Shown: positions 50,101-61,400 of the stretch, piece after piece
Layout: every line of letters starts with the position of its first letter
How positions within the stretch are numbered: position 1 is the stretch's first letter
Source of the DNA: Penium margaritaceum
Lineage: Eukaryota > Streptophyta > Zygnematophyceae > Desmidiales > Peniaceae
Direction of reading: 5' to 3'
DNA: 64,000 bases
Assembly: GCA_023375785.1 (NCBI GenBank)
Contig: SZWC01001531.1
Span: forward strand, 124,399-188,398
Position numbers and translations under genes: made by a program
The notes under the pieces: generated by a model
Databases searched by the model: none
What the model was told of the DNA's origin: nothing
Seen by the model: the letters and a program-made list of their open reading frames with translations, nothing else

Positions 50101-51409
50101 CATCGCTCTCCTCATCATCACTCTCCACCAAAGATTCAGCCGTTGGAGTTGTCGTCTTGGTCTGCAAGACGTGGAGTCCATCGACACGAGGAACCTGTGC
50201 GACAACCTTCTTGGCAGAGTAGGAGATGTTGATGTCCTTGGTAGGAACAATCACCGCTTCCTTCTCTGTAAAGACCACTGTCATGCCATGGTCAGTTATT
50301 TTAGAGACGGAGAGCAGGTTGGCTGTGAAAGAGGGCAAGTAGACCACCCCCTCTAGCTTGAGGTCGGAATCTCCACCATTGACACCCACTGTGACCAGCT
50401 TGTCACCAATCCCCTCAGCTGCCTCAACCTTGCCGTTGGCGACCCTGAAGTTCTTGTTACATGGAGCAAGAGAGATAAAGTCTCTCTTCTCGTACGTGGT
50501 GTGCTCGTTTGTGCCCGAGTCAAGGCCATAGGCTCCTGGCCTGAGTATCGCCCTCCCTTTGTTGGAGGCACACTCAGCCATCAAGCTTGTGGGATCCTTC
50601 CCACCATTTCCCCCTCGCCAGTCATCCCCGTCTCCTCCCTCTTTCTTGGGTGCACGGCGCTCTCGAGCCCAGTGTCCAGCCTTGCCACAGTTCTGGCAGT
50701 TTCCTTGGCGCTTTGTCCCCCTTCCACTGTTGCTAGTGCTGTTGTTTCCCCTGAACCCAGAGGAGGAGGTATTGCGGAAGGTGCCACTGCTCCGTGAGGC
50801 AAAGGCAGCCATGTTTGCTTCACTGCTGCTACGACGCATGGCTTCATTCCGCACATACTCAGAGACGGTGGTGTAGGAAACTAGATCTTCAGTCCACCCT
50901 CCAATCACCGTTATCATGGCGCCCCAACTTTCCGGCAGTGTCATCAGAAAAATCATAGCCTGCATGTCCAATTTCAGGTCCCACCCCATGCCGGTGGCTT
51001 GTTGCAAAAGCGTCTCAAACTTCTGCATAAAGGCGGAGACATCCTCCCCTTCACCAAGCCTCATGCTGATGAGATTTTGTAAAATGAAGAGACGGTTGGC
51101 AAGTGAGGAGGACTGAAATACCTTGCCGAGTTTGGCGTATGCCGCGGCTGCCACTGTACAACCGCTGATGTGTGAAAGGACTGAGGGTTGTATGGAGGAC
51201 ACAAGAATGGCGAGAGCCTTCTTGTTGAGCTTGACCCATGCCACAAGGTCAGCACCCTCCTCCTTTGGTGCTGGGATAGTTCCGTCAAAATATCCTAGCA
51301 AATCTCTGTCATCCATGATGATCTCAAACTGCCACTTCCAGAGTGCAAACCCCTCTCCATCAAATTTGAGGATGGGCGAATGATTCCCTGGTTCCCCTGT
51401 CCGTGCCAT
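47138..51409 (-). CDS. Copia Gag-Pol polyprotein, 1423 residues
   Basis: A single minus-strand frame encodes all parts of a Ty1/copia polyprotein. Residues 1-200 resemble the copia Gag domain (LKFDGEGFALWKWQFE at 14-29). A zinc-knuckle-type stretch CQNCGKAGH lies near 238-246. The protease box LDSGTNEH is near 296-303. Integrase follows with an HHCC-type region (WHRRFGH ... CEPC, 481-521) and core acidic residues in HSDVCGP, FRTDNGGEYE and NGVAERMNQT (about 548, 611 and 645). Reverse transcriptase runs about 901-1160 with QMDVKTAFLYG and YVDDLIIC. RNase H covers about 1265-1400 (DADWGG, RKSTSGF). Integrase before RT is diagnostic for copia against gypsy. The start at 51409 is the first Met, directly ahead of the Gag domain, with a 318 bp leader. 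Length is typical. Host genes nearby: none. Confidence 0.95.
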   Translation of the reverse strand: MARTGEPGNHSPILKFDGEGFALWKWQFEIIMDDRDLLGYFDGTIPAPKEEGADLVAWVKLNKKALAILVSSIQPSVLSHISGCTVAAAAYAKLGKVFQSSSLANRLFILQNLISMRLGEGEDVSAFMQKFETLLQQATGMGWDLKLDMQAMIFLMTLPESWGAMITVIGGWTEDLVSYTTVSEYVRNEAMRRSSSEANMAAFASRSSGTFRNTSSSGFRGNNSTSNSGRGTKRQGNCQNCGKAGHWARERRAPKKEGGDGDDWRGGNGGKDPTSLMAECASNKGRAILRPGAYGLDSGTNEHTTYEKRDFISLAPCNKNFRVANGKVEAAEGIGDKLVTVGVNGGDSDLKLEGVVYLPSFTANLLSVSKITDHGMTVVFTEKEAVIVPTKDINISYSAKKVVAQVPRVDGLHVLQTKTTTPTAESLVESDDEESDAESDEEGHVGAAEAVETDDLATEPQENTATEAALSSLCTSSKNLWHRRFGHVAHRTLELMGKQELVRGMELGDEVEGAEIMCEPCLQGKAKRKPFKRNSTRALAPLDLVHSDVCGPFRISSNGGSRYFLTCIDDNSRKVWIYFIKKKSEVKENLQAFVAMVERQSGKKVKAFRTDNGGEYEACREWLKTQGIEHQKTTPYSPQSNGVAERMNQTLLGMTRCMLFDAKLPPRFWAEAARTATYLVNLTPAAALRRRGKKKQTQQLKTPQEAWSGKKPDASHLKVFGCTGFAKVQAGEGPGKLDARARKCIFIGYDTAHKAYRLWDQGAKKVIRSKDVDFHERSVSKGEHLELENAPKQGEWLTLLEEGDEAPAQWHGIGAATGRGAHEDDSQESDSDSDISDPPEHEEDAPPIINDEPDLQPPHQQHQPAGSRSSSRLKVPRQHYDADRGEWTGFNYSFLVQEEPTSVAEALTRPDKAEWDEAIRSELSSIEENGTWVLVDRPAGAHVVGSKWVLKVKRKQDGKIDKYKARVVAKGFSQRPGAEYDETFAPVVTFASIRSMLAIAAAENMEVHQMDVKTAFLYGKLDKEVLMEVPEGVDAPEGKVCRLVKALYGLKQAPRLWYQEMDTFMAKDSFMHCDNDPSMYVHESDKGTMLVALYVDDLIICSSSTQLLDDLKGQLSSRFEMKDMGPLDFYLGIAIKRDRAAGTISLNQTKYIDSILKRYDMADCKPASTPMSSECKLSTSMSPSNEAEKTDMLGIPYQSAVGSLMYAMVATRPDIAHAVGQVSRFVANPGPLHWQAVKRIMRYLQGTRHVGLQFGGIAGSASLRLMCYTDADWGGNIDDRKSTSGFVCMLNGGAVSWASRKQECVSLSTAEAGYIALAEVCKEMQWLRSLLSEMKAPQAMATVIKIDNMSAIDMSKNPVLSRRTKHMEIRYHYARDLVYKQTVELEYVGTKLNRADMLTKPLDKDLHQAGRQGIGMVNASDDE

Positions 51410-51710
51410 CCCTACAACTACAACTGCTACAGCTGCTGCACCTGTTGTTGATGCCGATGAACCTGTGTTTGCGGCCGTTGTAGGCTATTGGTGAGAAGAG
51501 GAAACTGCTTCCCCTGTTCACGTTGGCTGTTGCAAGCAGATGTAGGCTGATGTAGGCTGATGTCAGCTCCCAAGGTAGAAAGGTGCAGATGTGTTGCATC
51601 CCCCTCCTGCTGATGTTGCCCTGCAAACAGAGAAGTTGGGTGAGAGCGAAGGCGCTCTCACTGCTTGTGACTTTAGCGATTGCGTGCATGAAACTTCCCT
51701 AACCAGAGGA
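51410..51710 (-). other. Untranslated leader of the copia element
   Basis: About 300 bp lie between the primer-binding site and the gag start. The region contains a short duplicated TGTAGGCTGA on the plus strand (51541-51560) and no domain. It would be the 5' leader, where packaging signals usually lie in such elements. Confidence 0.7.
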
Positions 51711-51725
51711 GTGGGCCCATAACCC
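51711..51725 (-). promoter_or_regulatory. Primer-binding site matching the initiator tRNA-Met anticodon arm
   Basis: Two bases inside the 5' LTR, the plus strand reads GTGGGCCCATAACCC, which is the anticodon arm of eukaryotic initiator tRNA-Met. The element strand (GGGTTATGGGCCCAC) is its complement. Drosophila copia is known to prime from an internal tRNA-iMet fragment of this kind rather than the tRNA 3' end. The first G of the stem fits plant-type iMet (GTGGG ... CCCAC) better than the animal type (CTGGG). Confidence in the lineage hint is moderate. Confidence 0.88.
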
Positions 51726-51727
51726 TT

Positions 51728-52380
51728 TGTTAGCTACTGAGCTAACCACCTCCGGCTGAGAAGCCGCGAAACCGAAAAGCTCACAAAGGTTCTTACACCT
51801 TCTTCCTTTGCATGTATGTGTCATGCACCCCAAACTTAATCAGGCATACACTTCAGCTTCAAGAGTACTAACGCCTTAGCATTACATCTCAAGAAGAGCT
51901 CAAGTCATCAATAGGCAAGAGAGCATCAAGCAAGGGTTGATGGATCAGCATGCAAGACAAGTCCTTTTATAGCTGTCTGTCCAGTCCTAGAACTCAAAAG
52001 CACATTCCTGGGAAGTGGCCTGAACCAGCCACGTCACCAATAGACTTGCACTGTGGGCTTGACACATAAGCATCCTAGTGTCAAGGTGACAGACCAACCA
52101 TGTAGCGTCCAAGAAGCTACGAACTTTCTTTCTTGGAAGCTTCCACAACAAACAAGATATGCATGGGGCCAGGATCGACCTCATGACCTCTCACTTGGCC
52201 GAATCAACAAAATGGCCAAGGTAACCACTCACCCACATGGTGTACTCACAGGTCATATCTCACAGGAGACAGAGCATAGTTGAGTCACACTACAACGGAT
52301 CTAGGGGTCATACCTCCACAAGGGGCAGAGCATTCCTGATCCGTCCTACAACACTGAACAAGGGGCAGAAACATTTAACA
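51728..52380 (-). repeat. 5' LTR of the copia element
   Basis: This 653 bp LTR starts TGTTAGCTACTGAGC and ends CATTTAACA on the plus strand. It is 5' in element sense and adjoins the primer-binding site. It keeps the uninterrupted CTGGGAAG site into which the MITE inserted in the other LTR. Confidence 0.96.
51964..51971 (-). promoter_or_regulatory. Likely TATA box in the copia 5' LTR
   Basis: The minus strand reads CTATAAAAGG, a strong TATA-type sequence, about 410 bp into the 5' LTR. The same motif is conserved in the 3' LTR (46351-46358). Transcription of the element would start some 25-35 bp downstream on the minus strand. This is a motif call only. Confidence 0.65.
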
Positions 52381-54610
52381 GTTTCGAGTGGTTGCGAGTG
52401 GTTGCGAGTGGTTGCAAGTGGTTGCGAGTAGTTATGACTGGCTGCGAGTGGTTGCGAGTGGTTGTGAGTGGTTGCAAGAGGTAGCGAGTGATTGCGAATG
52501 GTTGCAAGTGAATGCAATTGGTTGCATATTGTTGTGAGTGGTGATGAGTGCTTTCGAGTGGTTGTGGGTGCTTGCGTGTGATTTTGAGTGGTTGAGAGTA
52601 GTTGCAAGAGGGTATGAGTGGTTGCGAGTGGTTGCGAGTGGTTGTAAGTTGTTGCAAATGGTTGGGACTGGTTGTGAGTGGTTGGAAGTGATTGTGAGTG
52701 GCTGTGAGTGGTTGCAAGTATTTGAGAGTGGTTGTGAGTGGTTGGGAGTGGTTTTGAGTGGTTGCGAGTGGTTGTGAGTGGTTGCGAGTGGTTGCAAGTG
52801 GTTGTGACTGGTTGCGATTGGTTGCTAGTGGTTCGAGTGGTTCTGAGTGGTTGCCAGTGGTTGCGAGTGGTTGGGAGTGGTTGCGAGTGGTTGCCAGTCG
52901 TTGTGAGTAGTTGTGAGTGGTTGTCAGTGGGTGTGAGTGGTTGCCAGTGGTTGTGAGTGGTTGCGAATGATTACGAGTGATCGCGAGTATTTGTGAGTGG
53001 TTGCGAGTGGTTGCGAGTGGTTGCAAGTGGTTGCGAGTTGTTGCGAGTGGTTGCGAGTGGTTGCAAGAGGTTGCGAGTGGTTGCAAGTGGTTGCAAATGT
53101 TTCCGAGTGGTTTTGAGTGGTTGCAAATTGTTGAAAGTGGTTGCGAGTGGTTGTGAGTGGTTGTGAATGGTTGTGAGTGGTTGCAAGCGGTTGCGAGTGG
53201 TTACTAGTGGCTGTGAGTGGTTTCGAGTGGTTGCCAGTGGCTGCAATTGGTTGCGAGTGATTGCAAGTGGTTAGAAGTGGTTGCGACTAGTTGCGAGTGG
53301 TTGGGAGTGGTTGCGAGTGGTTCCCAGTGGTTGTGAGTGGTTACAAGTGGTTGCGTGTGTTTGCGAGTGGGTGCGAGTGGTTGTGAGTGATTGCCCATGA
53401 TTGCGAGTGGTTGTGAGTGGATGCGATTGGTTGCGTATGGTTGTGAGTCATTGTGAGTGGGTACCAGTGGTTGTAAGTGGCTGCGAGTTCTTGCAAGTGG
53501 TTGCTGGTAGTTGCGAGTGGTTATGAGTGGTTGCAGGTGACTGCAAGTGGCTGCAAGTGGTTGCAATTGGTTGTGAGTGGTTGCGAGTGGCTGCGAGCGG
53601 TTGTGAGAGGTTCGAGTGGTTGTGAGTTGTTGCGAGTGGTTGGAAGTGGTTAGGAGTGGTTGTGACTGGTTGTGAGTGGTTTCGAGTGGTTGCGAGTGGT
53701 TACGAGTGGTCTCGAGTAGATGCGAGTGGTGGCATGTAATTGCAAGTGGTTGCGAATGGTTGCGATTGGTTGCGTACGGTTGCGAGTGGTTGTGAGTGGT
53801 TGCAATCGGTTGCGAGTGGTTGCAAGTGGTTGCGAGTGGTTGTGAGTGGTTGCGAGTGGTTGCCGGTGGTTGCCAGTGGTTGTTAGTGGTTGCCAGTGGT
53901 TCTGAGTGGTTGCGATTGGTTGCGAGTGGTTGTGAGTGATTACGAGTGATTGCAACTGGTTTTGAGTGGTTGGGACTGGCTGCGTATAGTTGCGAGTCGT
54001 TGTGAGTGGGTACCATTGGTTGCGACTGGTTGCGAGTGCTTCCACAAGGTTGCAAGTAGTTGCGAGTGGTTATGAGTGGTTGCAGGTGATTGCGAGTGGC
54101 TCTAAGTGGTTTCGATTGGTTGCGAGTGGTTGTGAGTGGTTGCGAGTGGTTGCGAGTGGTTGTGAGAGGTTCCGAGTGGTTGCGAGTGGTTGCGATTGGT
54201 TGCAAGTGGTTGCGAGTAGTTGTGACTGGTTGTGAATGGTTGCGAGTGGTTGCGAGTGGTTGCGAGTGGTTTCGAGTGGATGCAATTGCTGGCAAGTAAT
54301 TGCAAGTGTTTGTGAATGGTTGCGATTGGTTGTGCGTGGTTGCGAGTGGTTGTGAGTGGTTGCGAGTGGTTGGGAGTGGTTGCGAATGGGTGTGAGTGGT
54401 TGCAAGTGGTTGCGTGGATTGTGAGTGGTTGCAAGTGGTTGCAAGTGGTTGCGAGTGGTTGCAAATGGTTGCTAGTGGTTACAAGTGGTTCCCAGTGGTT
54501 GCGAGTGGTTGCAAGTGGTTGCGAGTGGTTACAGGTGGTTGCCAGTGATTGGGCGTGGTTGCGAGTGGTTGCGAGTGGTTGCGAGTGGTTGCCAGTGGTT
54601 GGGCGTGGTT

Positions 54611-54770
54611 GCGAGTGGTTGCGACTGGTTGTGAGTGGTTGCGAGTGGTTGCGACTGGTTGTGAGTGGTTGCGAGTGGTTGCGACTGGTTGTGAGTGGTT
54701 GCGAGTGGTTGCGACTGGTTGTGAGTGGTTGCGAGTGGTTGCGACTGGTTGTGAGTGGTTGCGAGTGGTT
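54611..54770 (+). repeat. E higher-order repeat, 30 bp x about 5
   Basis: The triplet GCGAGTGGTT, GCGACTGGTT, GTGAGTGGTT repeats perfectly about five times. It is a small, very recent expansion of three neighbouring variants. Confidence 0.93.
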
Positions 54771-57700
54771 GCGAGTGATTGCGATTGGTTGCGAGTGGTT
54801 GCGAGAGGTTATGAGTTGTTGCGAGTGGTTGCGAGTGGTTACGAGTGGTTGCGAGTGGTTGCGAGTGGTTGCGAGTTGTTGAGAGTGGTTATCAGTGGTA
54901 GCTAGTGGGTGTGAGCGGTTGGGAGTGATTGCGAGTGCTTGTGAGTTGTTGCAAGTGGATGCGAGTGGTTGCAAGTTGATGTGAGTGGTTGTGAGTAGTC
55001 GCGAGTGGTTGCGAGTGGTTGTGAGTGGTTGTAAGTAGTTGCAACTGGTTGCAAGTAGTTGCGAGTTGTTGCGAGTGGTTGCAAGTGGTTGCGAGTGGTT
55101 TTGAGCAGTTACGAGCGGTTGTGAGTGGTTGTGAGTGGTTACGAGTGGTAGCAAGTGGTTACGAGTGGTTGGTGGTTGTGAGTGGTTGCAAGTGGTTGTG
55201 AGTGCTTGCAAGTTGGTGCGAGTGGTTGCGAGTAGTTGCCAGTGGCTGCGAGTGGTTGCAAGTGGTTGCGAGTGGTTGCGAGTGGTTGTTTATAGAAACG
55301 AGTGGTTGCGAGTGATTGCGAGTTCTTGTGAGTGGTTGTGTATGTTTGCAAGTGGTTGCAAATAGTTATGAGTGGCTGTGAGTGATTGCGAGTGGTTACG
55401 AGTGGGTACAAGCGGTTGCGAGTGGTTGGGAGTGGTTACGAGCGGTTGCGAGTCATTGCGAGTGGTTGCAATTGGTTGCGAGTAGCTGCAAGTGGTTGTG
55501 AGAGGTTGTGAGTGGTTGCAAGTGATTGCAAGTGATTGTTAGTGGTTGCAAGTGGTTGCCAATTGTTGCAAGTGGTTGCGAGTGGTTGTGAGTGGTTGCA
55601 AGTTGTTGCAAGGGGTTGCTAGTAGTTGCAAGCGGTTGCGAGTGGTTGCGATTGGCTGCGAGTGCTTGGAAGTGGTTGCGAGGGGCTGCGCAGGGTTGCG
55701 AGTGGCTGGGAGTGGTTGTGAGTGGTTGCGAGGGGTTCTGATTGGTTGTGAGTGGTTGTGAGTGGTTGCAAGTGATTCCAAGTGGTTTTGACTAGTTGCG
55801 AGTGGCTGCGAGTGGTTACAAGTGGCTACGAATGGTTGCAAGTGCTTGGGAGTGGTTGTGAATGGTTGTGTATAGTTGCAAGTGGTTGCGAGTGGTTGGG
55901 AGTGGTTGCCACTTAGTGCGAGTTGTTGCGAGTGGTTGCAGGTGGTTGTGAGTGGTTACGAAGGGTTGCAAGTTGTTGCAATTGGCTGCGAGTGGTTGCG
56001 AGTGGTTGCAAGAGGTTGCGAGTGGTTGCGAGTGGTTACAAGTGGTTGGGAGTGGTTAGGAGTTGCTTCGAGTGCTTGAGAGTGGTTGTGAGTGGTTGTG
56101 AGTGGGAACGAGTGGTTGCAAGTGGATAGAAGTGGTTGAGAGTGATTGCAAGTGATTGCGATTTGTTGTGAGTGGTTACGAGTGGTTGCAATTTGTTGTA
56201 AGAGGTTGTGAGTAGTTATGAGTGGTTGCCAGTAGTTGCGAGGGGTTGCGAGTGGTTGCAAGTGGTTGCGAATGGTTGTGAGTGGTTAAAAGTGGTAATG
56301 AGTGGTTGCAAGCGGTTGTGGGTGGTTGGAGGTGGTTGTCATTTCTTTCAGGTGGTTGCAAGTGGTTGAGAGGGGTTGTGATTGGTTGGGAGTGGTTGGA
56401 ACAGGTTTCAAGTGGTTTTGAGTGGTTGTGTGTGGTTGTGAGTGGCTGCGAGTGGTTGCAAGTAGTTGCGAGTGGTTAGAAGTAGTTGCGAGTGGCTTCA
56501 AGTGGTTGCGAGGTGTTGCAAGTGGTTTTTCAATGTTGCGAGTGGTTGTGAGTGGTTGCGATTGGTTGTGAATGGTTGCGTATGGTTCCGAGTGGTTGCA
56601 AGTCGATGCGAGTGGCTGCGAGTGGTTGCAAGTGGTTAAGAGTGGTTGCAAGTGGCTTCGAGCGGTTACGAGTGGCTGTGAGCGGTTGCAAGTGGTTGAA
56701 AGTCGTTGCAAGTGGTTCTGAAAGGCTGTGAGTGGTTGCGAGTGATTGCAAGTGATTGCAAGTGGTTGCGGTTGGGTGCGAGTAGTTACGAGTGGTTGTG
56801 AGTGGTAGCAATTTGTTGTAAGTAGTTGTGAGTGACTGCGAGTGGCAGAGAGAGGTTGAGAGTTGTTGCAAGTGGTTACGAGTGGTTGCAAGTGGTTGCG
56901 AGTGGTTTCAATTGTTTGGGAGTGGTTGCAAGTGGTAACGTGTGGTTGCGAGTGGTTAGGAGTAGTTGCAAGTGGTTGCGAGTGGTTGCGAGTGGTTGCG
57001 AGTGGTTGCGAGTGATTGTGAGTGGTTGCAAGTGGTTGCGAGTGGGTACGAGAAGTTGCCAGTGGTTGTGATTGGTTGTAAGTGGTTGCGAGTGGTTCCG
57101 AGTCGTTGAAAGTAGTTGTGAGTGGTTGTGAGTTGTTGCAAGTGGTTGTGAGTCGTTGCGAGTGGTTGGGAGTGATTGCGAGTGGTTGCGAGTGGTTACG
57201 AGTGGTTGCCAGTGGTTACAAGTTGTTGCAAGTGGTTGCAAGTGGTTGCGAGTGCTTGCAAATGGTTGGGAGTGGTTGGGAGTCGTTGCGGGCTGTTGGG
57301 AGTGTTTGTGAGTGGTTACGAGTGGTTGCGATTGGTTGCCATTGGTTGCATATGGTTGCAAGTGGTTACGAGTAGTTACAAGTGGTTGCGAGTTGTTGAG
57401 AGTGGTTGAGAGTGGTTGTGAGTGGTTACGAGTGGTTGCGTGTGGTTGCAAGTGGTTGCAAGTGGTAACAAGTGGTTGCGACTGGTTGTGAGTGGTTGCA
57501 AGTGATTTCGAGTGGTTGCCAGTGGTTGCGAGTGGTGGCGAGTGATTGTGAGTGGTTGCGTGTGGTTGCGGGTGGTTGAGAGTGGTTGCGAGTGGCTGCG
57601 AGTGGTTACGAGTGGTTGTGAGTTGTTGCGAATGGTTGCAAGTCGTTATGAGTGGTTGCGGGTGGCTTCAAGTGCTTACGAGTGATTATGAGTGGTTGCA

Positions 57701-58439
57701 ATTAGTTTTGAGTGGTTGCGAGTGGTTGTGAGTGGTTGCGAGTGGTTGCAAGTGGTTGTGAGTGATTGCGAGTAGTTGCGAGTGGTTGCGATTGGTTGCG
57801 ATTGGTTGCGAGTGGTTGCGAGTGGTTGCGAGTGGCTGCGGATGGTCACAAGTGGTCGCGAGTGGTTGCGAGTTGTTGCGAGTGGTTGTGAGCGGTTGCG
57901 AGTGGTTGCGAGTGGTTGCGAGTGGTTGAGAGTGGTTGCGAGTCGTTGTGAGTGGTTGCGAGTGGTTGTGAGAGGTTACGAGTGGTTGTAAGTGGCTGCG
58001 AGTGGTTACGAGTGAGTGCGAGTGGTTGCGAGTGGTTGCGAGTGTCTGCGATTGGGTACGAGTGGTTGCGAGTGATTGCTAGTCATTGCGAGTTGCTGGG
58101 AGTGGTTTCGAGTGGTTGCAAGTGGCTGCAAGTGGTTGCGAGTCGTTGTGAGTGGTTGCGAGTGGTTGCGAGTGGTCATGAGTGGTCGCGAGTGGTTGCG
58201 AGTGGTTGCGAGTGGTTGCGAGTGGTTACGAGTGGTTGCGAGTGGTTGCGAGTGGTTATGAGTGGTTACGAGTGGTTGTGAGTGCATGCGAGTGGTTGCG
58301 ATTGGTTGCGATTGGTTATGTATGGTTGCGAGTGGTTACGAGTGGTTACGAGTGGTTGCAAGTGGTTGCGAGTGGTTGCAAGTAGTTACGAGTGGTTGTG
58401 GATGGTTACGAGTGGTTGCGATTAGTTGCCATTGGTTAC

Positions 58440-61400
58440 GTATAGTGGCGAGTGGTTATGAGTAGTTACAGGTGGCTGCGAGTAGTAGCGAGTGGCTGCG
58501 AGTGCCTACGAGTGGTTGTGAGTGGTTAGGAGTGGCTGCGAGTGGGTGCGGGTAGCTGCAAGTCGGTGCGATTGGTTGCGAGTGCTTGCGAGTGGTTGCG
58601 AGTAGTTGCGAGTGGTTGTGAGTGGTTGCGAGTGGTTGCTTGTGGTTGCAATTGGTTGCAAATGGTTGCGAGTGGTTGTGAGTGGTTACGAGTGGTTGCA
58701 AGTGGCTGCGATTGTTTACGAGTGGCTGCGAGTGGTTGCGAGTGGTTGCGAGTAGTTGCAAGTGTTTGTGAGTTATTGCGAGTGGTTGCCAGTGGTTGTG
58801 AGTGGTTGAGAGTGACTACAACTGGGTGCGAGTGGTTGCAAGTGGCTGCGAGTGGTTGTGAGTAATTGCGAGTGGTTGCGAGTGGTTGCGAGTGGATGCG
58901 ATTAGCTACTATTGGTTGCATATGGTTGCGAGTGGTTACGAGAAGTTACAAGTGGTTGCGAGTGGTTGCGAGTGGTTGAGAGTGAACGAGAGTGGTTGCG
59001 AGTAGTTACAAGTAGTTGCGAGTGGGTGCGAGTGGTTACACGTGGTTGCTAGTGATTGTGAGTGGTTTTGAGTGGTTGCGAGTGGTTGCGTATGGTTGCG
59101 AGTGGTTGCGAGTGGTTGTGAGTGGTTGCGAGTGGTTGCTATTGGTGGCCAGTTTTTTCAAGTGGTTGTGCATTGTTGCGAGTGATTACGAGTGGTTGCG
59201 AGTGGCTGCGAGTGATTGCGAGTGGTTGCGAGTGGTTGCGAGTGGCTGCGANAGTGGTTACGAGTGGTTGCGAGTGGTTGCGAGTGGTTGCGAGTGGTTG
59301 TGAGTGGTTGCGAGTGGTTGTGAATGGTTGCGAGATGTTGCAAGTGGTTACGAATGGTTGCGAGTCGAAACAAGTGGTTGCAAGTGCGTGCGAGTGGTTG
59401 GGAATGGTTAGGGGTGGTTGTGAGTGGTTGCGAGTGCTTGCGAGTGTTTGCGAGTGGTTGCAAGTAGTTGCGAGTGGTTGCGAGTGGTTGCGAGTGGTTG
59501 CGAGTGGTTGCAAGTGGTTGTGAATGGTTGGGAGTGGTTGTGAGCGGTTACAAGTGGTTGCAAGTGGTTGCGAGTGGTTGCAAGTAGTAGTGTGTGGTTG
59601 CAAGTGGTTGCGAGTGGTTGCGAATTCCTTCAAGTGATTGTGAGTAGTTGTGAGTGGTTGCGAGTGATTGCGAGTGGTTGCGAGTGGTTGCGAGTGGTTG
59701 CAAGTGGTTGTGAATGGTTGGGTGGTTACGTGAGCGGTTACAAGTGGTTGCAAGTGGTTGCGAGTGGTTGCAAGTAGTAGTGTGTGGTTGCAAGTGGTTG
59801 CGAGTGGTTGCGAATTCCTTCAAGTGATTGTGAGTAGTTGTGAGTGGTTGCGAGTGATTGCGAGTGGTTACGAGTGGTTGCAAGTGGTTGCGAGTGGTTG
59901 CAAGTGGTAGGGAGTTGTTGCAAGTGGTTGCGAGTGGTTGTGAGCGGGTGCGAGTGGCTGCAGGTGGTTGTAATTGGCTGCGATTGGTTGCGAGTACCCG
60001 CAAGGGATAACAAGGGCGTGCGAGTGCTTGTGAGTGGTTGGGAGTGGTTGCTATTTGTTTTGAGTGGTTGCAAGTGGTTGCAAGAAGTTGCGAGAAGTTG
60101 CTAGTGCTTGGAAGTGGTTGCGAGTGCTTGTAACTGGTTGTGAGTGGTTGCGTATGGTTGCAAGTGGTTGCGAGTTGTTGCGAGTTGTTGCTTGTCATTA
60201 TGAGTGGTTACGAGTTGTTACAAGTGGTTGCCGGTGGTTGTGAGTGGTTGCGAGTGGTTGCGAGTGGTTGCAAGTGGTTGCAATTGGTTGCGAGTGGTTG
60301 TGAGTGGTTGTGAGGGGCTGTGAGTTGCTGTGAGTGTTTGCAATTGATCGCGAGTAGTTTCCAGTAGTTGAGAGTGGTTGCGAGTGGTTGCAAGTGGCTG
60401 CGAGTGGTTGCGAGTGGTTGCAATTGGATGCAATCGGTTGGGAGTGGTTGCGATTGGTTACGAGTGGTTGCTAGTGGTCGCAAGTGGTTGGGAGTGATTG
60501 CGAGTGGTTGGGACTGGTTGTGAGTGGTTCAAGGGGTTGGGAGTGGTCACGAGTGGTCGCGAGTGGTTGCAATTGGTTGTCAGTGGTTGCGAGTGGTTGC
60601 GAGTGGTTGCGAGTGGTTGCGAGTGGTTACAAGTGGTTGCGAGTGGGTTTGTGTTGATCCGAGTTGTTGGAAGTGGTTGGGAGTGGTTCCCACTGGTTCC
60701 GTATGGTTGGAAGTGGTTGGGAGTGGTTACAAGTGGTTGCGAGTTGGTGGGAGTGGCTTTCAGTGGTTGCAAGTGGTTGCAACTGGTTGTGAGAAGTTGC
60801 AAATGATTGGGAGTGGTTGTCAATGGTTTCGATTGGCTGGGAGTGGTTGTGAGTGGTTGCGAGTGGTTCCAAGTGGTTGCGAGTGGGTACAAGTGGTTGC
60901 AAGTCGTTGCAAGTGGTTACGAGTCGTTGCAATTTGTTGTGAGGGGTTGCGAGTGTTTATGAGTGGATGTGAGTAGTTGCGAGTGGTTACGAAGAGTTGT
61001 GAGTAGTTGTGAGTGGTTGCCAGTGGTTGCAAGTAGTTGCGAGTCGTTGCGAGTGGTTGCCAGTGGTTGCAAGAGGTTACGAGTGGTTTGCGAGTGGTTG
61101 CAAGTGGCTGAGAGTTGTTGCGAGGGGCTGCTAGTGTCTGCGAGTGGTTGCGAGTGGTTGTCATTGGCTGCGAGTGCCTGCAAGTGGTTACGAGGGGTTG
61201 CTAGGGGTTGCAAGTTGCTGGGAGTGGTTGTGAGTGGTTGGGAGGGGTTGTGATTGGTTGTGAGTGGATGTGAGTGGTTGTGAGTGGTTGCAAGTGGTTT
61301 TGAGTGGTTGTGATTGGCTGCGAGTGGTTGCAAGTGGCTACGAGTGGTTGCGAATGGTTGCGAGTGGTTGTGAGTGGATAAGTATAGTTGCAAGTGGTTG

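Larger units (their letters stand above)
46110..52385 (-). mobile_element. Ty1/copia LTR retrotransposon, 6.3 kb, looks whole
   Basis: LTRs of 653 bp (the 3' one enlarged by a MITE) are flanked by the 5 bp duplication GTTTC at 46110-46114 and 52381-52385. LTR ends are TGTTA...CA. The minus strand carries one gag-pol frame of 1423 codons in Ty1/copia order, with a primer-binding site next to the 5' LTR and a polypurine tract next to the 3' LTR. It looks structurally whole. The two LTRs differ at about 19 of 653 positions (about 3%), so it is much younger than the gypsy-like element. It inserted into satellite E, whose two parts rejoin when the element is removed. Confidence 0.96.

Noticed and set aside
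51711-51725. tRNA-Met gene
   Set aside because: Only the 15 bases of the anticodon arm match; no acceptor, D or T arm is present. It is the retrotransposon primer-binding site.
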